A stretch of DNA of 15,629 nt, taken from Bacteroidales bacterium (GTDB lineage: Bacteria; Bacteroidota; Bacteroidia; Bacteroidales; Paludibacteraceae). The DNA is taken from contig CAAFZS010000086.1 in assembly GCA_900767595.1 (NCBI GenBank), positions 1 to 15,629 of the forward strand, in the 5' to 3' direction. Below are positions 13,074 to 15,629 of the stretch, one piece after another (positions within the stretch are counted from its first letter, which is position 1; each line of letters opens with the position of its first letter). A program made the position numbers and the translations under genes. The notes beneath the pieces are model-generated. The model did no database searches. It was not told the DNA's origin and saw only the letters and a program-made list of their open reading frames with translations.

Positions 13074-14222
13074 ATGATTTTACAAGAACTTCACATATTA
13101 AACTTTAAAAATATCCGCGAAGCAGACCTCACTTTTGCAGATAAGTTGAACTGCTTTGTCGGCCTCAATGGTCAAGGCAAAACCAACCTACTGGATGCCA
13201 TTTACCTACTCTCTTTCACTAAATCCGCTTTTTCACCCATCGATAGCCAAGCGATTATGCATGGGGAGGATCTTAGTTTTGTACGAGGAACGTACAAGAT
13301 AGTTGAGAGTGGAGAGTGTAGAGTGGAGAGTAGTGGAGAGTGTAGAGTGGAGAGTTTAGAGATTACGTGTGGGTTAAAACGAGGGGTGAAGAAACAGTTT
13401 AGGAGAGGGACGAAAGATTACAAACGCCTATTGGACCACATCGGATTGATTCCATTGGTGATGATTAGCCCCGAGGATAGCGAACTCATTGCCGAAGGCA
13501 GTGACGAACGGCGCCGCTTCCTCGATGTGGTGATTGCCCAATACAATAAGTCGTACTTGGAAAGTTTGACGAAGTATAACGCGTTGCTAAAACAGAGAAA
13601 TGCGGTACTGAAGGATCTAGTGGAAAGTGAAAGTGAGAGTGAGAGTGAAAGTGAAAGTGAGAGTGGATTATTGGAGGTACTGGAGATGCAGATGGTGCCA
13701 TTGGCACAGGCGATATACGAGGAACGAACCCGATTTGTGACGGAGTTTATCCCCATCTTCCAAGAGATATACAATGAACTGTCTGAGGGGAAAGAGAATG
13801 TCAGTCTTCGCTACATCAGCCAACTGCAAAACCGCGATTTAGCAACCGCTTATCAGCAAACAAGACAGCGCGACTTAATCTTAGGATGGACCAGCCAAGG
13901 TGTCCACAAAGACGAGTTAGAGATGCTGCTGGACGGTTATCCGCTCAAACGCGTAGGCAGTCAAGGACAACAAAAAACCTTTCTCCTCGCCATGAAACTG
14001 GCACAGGCCATCCATTTGGGCAAGCCTATCCTGTTATTGGACGATATCTTCGATAAACTCGATAGCGAACGGGTACAACGAATCATTCAACTTGTCAACA
14101 GTGACCGGTTCGGACAGATTTTTATCACCGATACCGACCGTCAACACTTGACGGATATCCTGCGCCCCAACGAACAAGCATCTATCTTCTACGTGAACCA
14201 TGGTACGATTGAGAAAATATAA
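13074..14222 (+). CDS. recF: DNA replication and repair protein RecF (382 aa)
   Basis: A cytoplasmic SMC-like ATPase that helps load RecA at single-strand gaps with RecO and RecR. The start at 13074 (MILQELHILNFKNI) matches the usual RecF N-terminus. An upstream in-frame ATG at 12951 would run back through the promoters and into the neighbouring gene. Visible motifs are Walker A GLNGQGKT (30-37), the ABC signature GSQGQQKT (295-302), and Walker B ILLLDDIFDKLD (319-330), followed by the D-loop. The segments DHIGLIPLVMISPEDSELI and GSDERRRFLD are typical. Two insertions look foreign to the family. Residues 77-94 are a doubled SGECRVES encoded by 7-bp repeats. Residues 184-197 are an alternating Glu-Ser run encoded by 6-bp repeats. 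Both keep the frame, and both fall outside the ATPase motifs. The 3' end overlaps the next gene by 23 bases. Confidence 0.96.
   Translation: MILQELHILNFKNIREADLTFADKLNCFVGLNGQGKTNLLDAIYLLSFTKSAFSPIDSQAIMHGEDLSFVRGTYKIVESGECRVESSGECRVESLEITCGLKRGVKKQFRRGTKDYKRLLDHIGLIPLVMISPEDSELIAEGSDERRRFLDVVIAQYNKSYLESLTKYNALLKQRNAVLKDLVESESESESESESESGLLEVLEMQMVPLAQAIYEERTRFVTEFIPIFQEIYNELSEGKENVSLRYISQLQNRDLATAYQQTRQRDLILGWTSQGVHKDELEMLLDGYPLKRVGSQGQQKTFLLAMKLAQAIHLGKPILLLDDIFDKLDSERVQRIIQLVNSDRFGQIFITDTDRQHLTDILRPNEQASIFYVNHGTIEKI
13301..13359. repeat. 7-bp repeat insertion inside recF
   Basis: Eight heptads of the type AGTGGAG, AGTGTAG, AGTTGAG or AGTTTAG, broken once by an extra AGT at 13329-13331. The pattern of three heptads plus AGT makes an exact 24-bp tandem duplication (13308-13331 and 13332-13355). 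This yields SGECRVES twice and restores the reading frame. Confidence 0.93.
13626..13667. repeat. 6-bp repeat (AGTGAR)n inside recF
   Basis: Seven 6-bp units AGTGAA/AGTGAG, the last being AGTGGA, encode alternating Ser-Glu. The period is two codons, so changes in copy number would lengthen or shorten the run without a frameshift. Confidence 0.93.
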
Positions 14223-15315
14223 TCTTTTGCTGCTTTGCTGCCTCATGACCATCAGCGTTGCCGCCGCCGAACGGGTAAAAGCAACTTGGATAGCAACAGT
14301 AGTGAATATCGACTGGCCAAGGGTCAACACCATAGGGAATACTGCACAACAGAAGCAAGACCTTATTAATTTTATTGACAGTCTATCTGCCGTAGGCATC
14401 AATACCATCATCTTTCAAGTAAGACCCACTGCGGATGCCCTCTATTCTTCCTCTTTAGAACCTATCAGTAAATGGCTCACCGGTCGTCAAGGTGATTGGG
14501 GTGAGGCTGAGCCTTGGGACCCTCTGGCGGTCGCTATTGAACAAACGCACAAACGGCAAATGAGTCTGCATGCGTGGATTAATCCCTATCGCGTGAATGT
14601 AGGCAACCTACAAATAGAGGATTTAGCGCCCAGTCATCCCCTGCGGTTACATCCCGAATGGTTTTGGCAATATGGGACACAATGGTACTTTGACCCCGGA
14701 CAAGAAACCACTTGTCAGTGGCTTTGCGAGGTAGTGAAGGACATCATCACCCATTATGAGGTAGATGCCATTCATATGGATGACTATTTCTATCCCTACC
14801 CTATCAAAGGCAAAGAGTTACCCGACCGAACCACATTTGAGACCTACCCTCGCGGGTTTGACAATATCAATGCCTGGCGACGCGATAATGTGAACCGAAC
14901 GATACAAGCCGTCAGTCAGACAATTCGCTCTGTACGACCTGAGGTGAAGTTCGGCATATCCCCCTTTGGAATATACAAGACGAACTACGAACAACTTTAC
15001 GCGGATATCGTGCTATGGGCTGAGGAGGGCTGGATAGACTATGTAGCGCCGCAAATCTATTGGGCTATTGATAGTACGGCAGCAAGCGATTATGCCACTT
15101 TGGCGCGTTGGTGGGCGGACGCCATTCCCGCTTCTTGCAAGGTCTATACCGGACACGCCCTATACCGAATGGGGCAAGGAAAGCAATGGTCTGAGGGCAA
15201 CGAGGTGGTTCGGCAAAACATAACTAATCAGCAGATAAAAGAAATTGACGGAGAATGTTATTACTCCGCCAAATTCGTTTTGCAACAACCCAATGCTTTA
15301 TTACGGAAACTATAA
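14200..15315 (+). CDS. Secreted GHL10 (YddW/YngK-type) glycoside hydrolase-like protein
   Basis: A 371-residue protein of the glycosyl-hydrolase-like 10 family (PF02638), related to E. coli YddW and B. subtilis YngK. Members form a TIM barrel and are thought to act on cell-wall or other glycans outside the cytoplasm; the substrate here is not known. Residues 1-23 form a signal peptide (LLLLCCLMTISVAAA, cleavage near Glu24). The Cys pair lacks a proper lipobox, so a lipoprotein is less likely. Family motifs in order: IATVVNIDWP (31-40), FQVRPTADALYSSSLEP (72-88), LHAWINPYR (123-131), DAIHMDDYFYPYP (189-201, with the acidic residues at the barrel centre), FGISPFGIYK (251-260) and YVAPQIYWAI (281-290). 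It ends soon after the barrel, without the extra C-terminal part some Bacteroides members have. Its ATG lies 23 bases inside recF, so it is probably co-transcribed and perhaps translationally coupled. Confidence 0.93.
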   Translation: MVRLRKYNLLLLCCLMTISVAAAERVKATWIATVVNIDWPRVNTIGNTAQQKQDLINFIDSLSAVGINTIIFQVRPTADALYSSSLEPISKWLTGRQGDWGEAEPWDPLAVAIEQTHKRQMSLHAWINPYRVNVGNLQIEDLAPSHPLRLHPEWFWQYGTQWYFDPGQETTCQWLCEVVKDIITHYEVDAIHMDDYFYPYPIKGKELPDRTTFETYPRGFDNINAWRRDNVNRTIQAVSQTIRSVRPEVKFGISPFGIYKTNYEQLYADIVLWAEEGWIDYVAPQIYWAIDSTAASDYATLARWWADAIPASCKVYTGHALYRMGQGKQWSEGNEVVRQNITNQQIKEIDGECYYSAKFVLQQPNALLRKL

Positions 15316-15437
15316 ACGGAGTTGGAATCGTCAAGTGCTTTATTCTTTCTTTTTGGTATATTTAGGAAAGAATATCTGTTATAAAAACATCAGTTTGCTA
15401 CAAAAAAATAGAAAAATTTACTTTTTTGAGTAAAAAA
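15316..15437. other. AT-rich gap after the GHL10 gene
   Basis: No gene is supported. A frame of 62 codons starting inside the GHL10 gene runs into this stretch but looks like a shadow. A weak inverted repeat ATTCTTTC/GAAAGAAT (15342-15349 with 15366-15373) and TTTACT/AGTAAA (15417-15422 with 15429-15434) are present. Neither forms a convincing terminator. Confidence 0.5.
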
Positions 15438-15469
15438 TTTGTGTATTTGATTTATTTTTGCTATTTTTG
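15438..15469 (+). promoter_or_regulatory. Upstream promoter of the right-hand intergenic region
   Basis: TTTG (15438-15441), a 20-base spacer and TATTTTTG (15462-15469) match the Bacteroidota promoter. It would transcribe the 15-codon ORF at 15494 and possibly read on into the gene at 15623. Confidence 0.7.
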
Positions 15470-15493
15470 CACAAAATTTGCGTATTTCATATT

Positions 15494-15541
15494 ATGGTAT
15501 CGTGCGCACGTGTAAAAATAGTGGGGACTTCTATAAATTAA
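15494..15541 (+). CDS. Possible 15-residue ORF (leader peptide or chance)
   Basis: ATG to TAA encodes MVSCARVKIVGTSIN. It begins 24 bases after a well-formed promoter and ends before a second promoter. A perfect 10-bp palindrome CGTGCGCACG (15501-15510) lies in its first codons. No homology is recognised. A frame this short occurs easily by chance, so only its position makes it worth listing. Confidence 0.2.
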   Translation: MVSCARVKIVGTSIN

Positions 15542-15574
15542 ACATCTAATAATCAAATAAATATAGTGATAAAA

Positions 15575-15606
15575 TTTGCATATGTCAAATATTTTTTGTA
15601 ACTTTG
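15575..15606 (+). promoter_or_regulatory. Promoter of the gene starting at 15623
   Basis: TTTG (15575-15578), a 20-base spacer and TAACTTTG (15599-15606) match the Bacteroidota promoter. The ATG at 15623 lies 16 bases past the -7 box. Confidence 0.85.
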
Positions 15607-15622
15607 CATAAAAATTACGAAA

Positions 15623-15629
15623 ATGAAGG
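15623..15629 (+). CDS. Start of a further gene, cut by the window edge
   Basis: ATG AAG G is the first possible start after a strong promoter. Only Met-Lys is visible, so nothing can be said about the product. The reading frame is inferred from the promoter spacing, which resembles that of the response-regulator gene. Confidence 0.55.

Noticed and set aside
15245..15433. 62-codon + strand frame overlapping the end of the GHL10 gene
   Set aside because: Its first third is the GHL10 coding sequence in another frame and the rest is AT-rich intergenic DNA; it does not continue the GHL10 family sequence, so a frameshift is not indicated.

Overview
The window is about 15.6 kb of a Bacteroidota chromosome, most probably a member of the order Bacteroidales. 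Three things point there. The promoters are of the Bacteroidota type: a TTTG box, 19-20 bases, then TAnnTTTG. No clear Shine-Dalgarno sequences precede the genes. The ThrRS, PNPase and RecF proteins read like Bacteroidales versions. Two very large secreted beta-rich repeat proteins with a shared C-terminal tail fit the same group. I see no phage, insertion sequence, CRISPR array, tRNA or rRNA.

Layout from left to right. (1) The 3' part of thrS (+) runs to 1135. It is followed by three 40-bp tandem repeats and a strong intrinsic terminator at 1303-1334. (2) From 1335 to 1737 there is no gene, but there is a 10-bp tandem array, a train of hairpins and two 11-bp periodic arrays. (3) A small uncharacterised gene (-, 1738-2097) has its own promoter and a second hairpin train upstream (2220-2351). 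(4) A minus-strand pair follows: pnp (3050-5305) and an outer-membrane beta-barrel gene (2438-3019). The pair starts at a promoter at 5370-5401 and ends at a terminator at 2379-2405. (5) A second minus-strand pair encodes two secreted proteins of 1122 and 932 residues. It starts at the promoter at 11763-11794 and ends at a terminator at 5402-5436 that abuts the pnp promoter. (6) An orphan NtrC-like response regulator without a DNA-binding domain (-, 11828-12997) is divergent from recF (+, 13074-14222). Their two promoters interlock. (7) recF overlaps a secreted GHL10/YddW-type glycoside hydrolase-like gene (+, 14200-15315). (8) The right end holds two promoters in tandem, a possible 15-codon ORF, and the first codons of a further + strand gene.

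How the genes work together: the core genes are housekeeping (tRNA charging, RNA decay, recombination repair). The rest concerns the cell envelope: a beta-barrel, two large repeat proteins and a periplasmic GHL10-like enzyme. The least ordinary aspect is the repeat content. A class of 7-bp repeats occurs at three places: inside recF, inside the 3' end of the 1122-residue surface-protein gene, and in the gap next to that gene. Two of these tracts alter or could alter a protein. Dispersed GACCG-CTTCGCT repeats follow two gene ends. Hairpin trains lie on both sides of the small gene. No complete novel system is demonstrated. The strongest leads are the 7-bp tract that could switch the C-terminal tail of the surface protein, the interlocked recF/regulator promoters, and the hairpin-flanked small gene.
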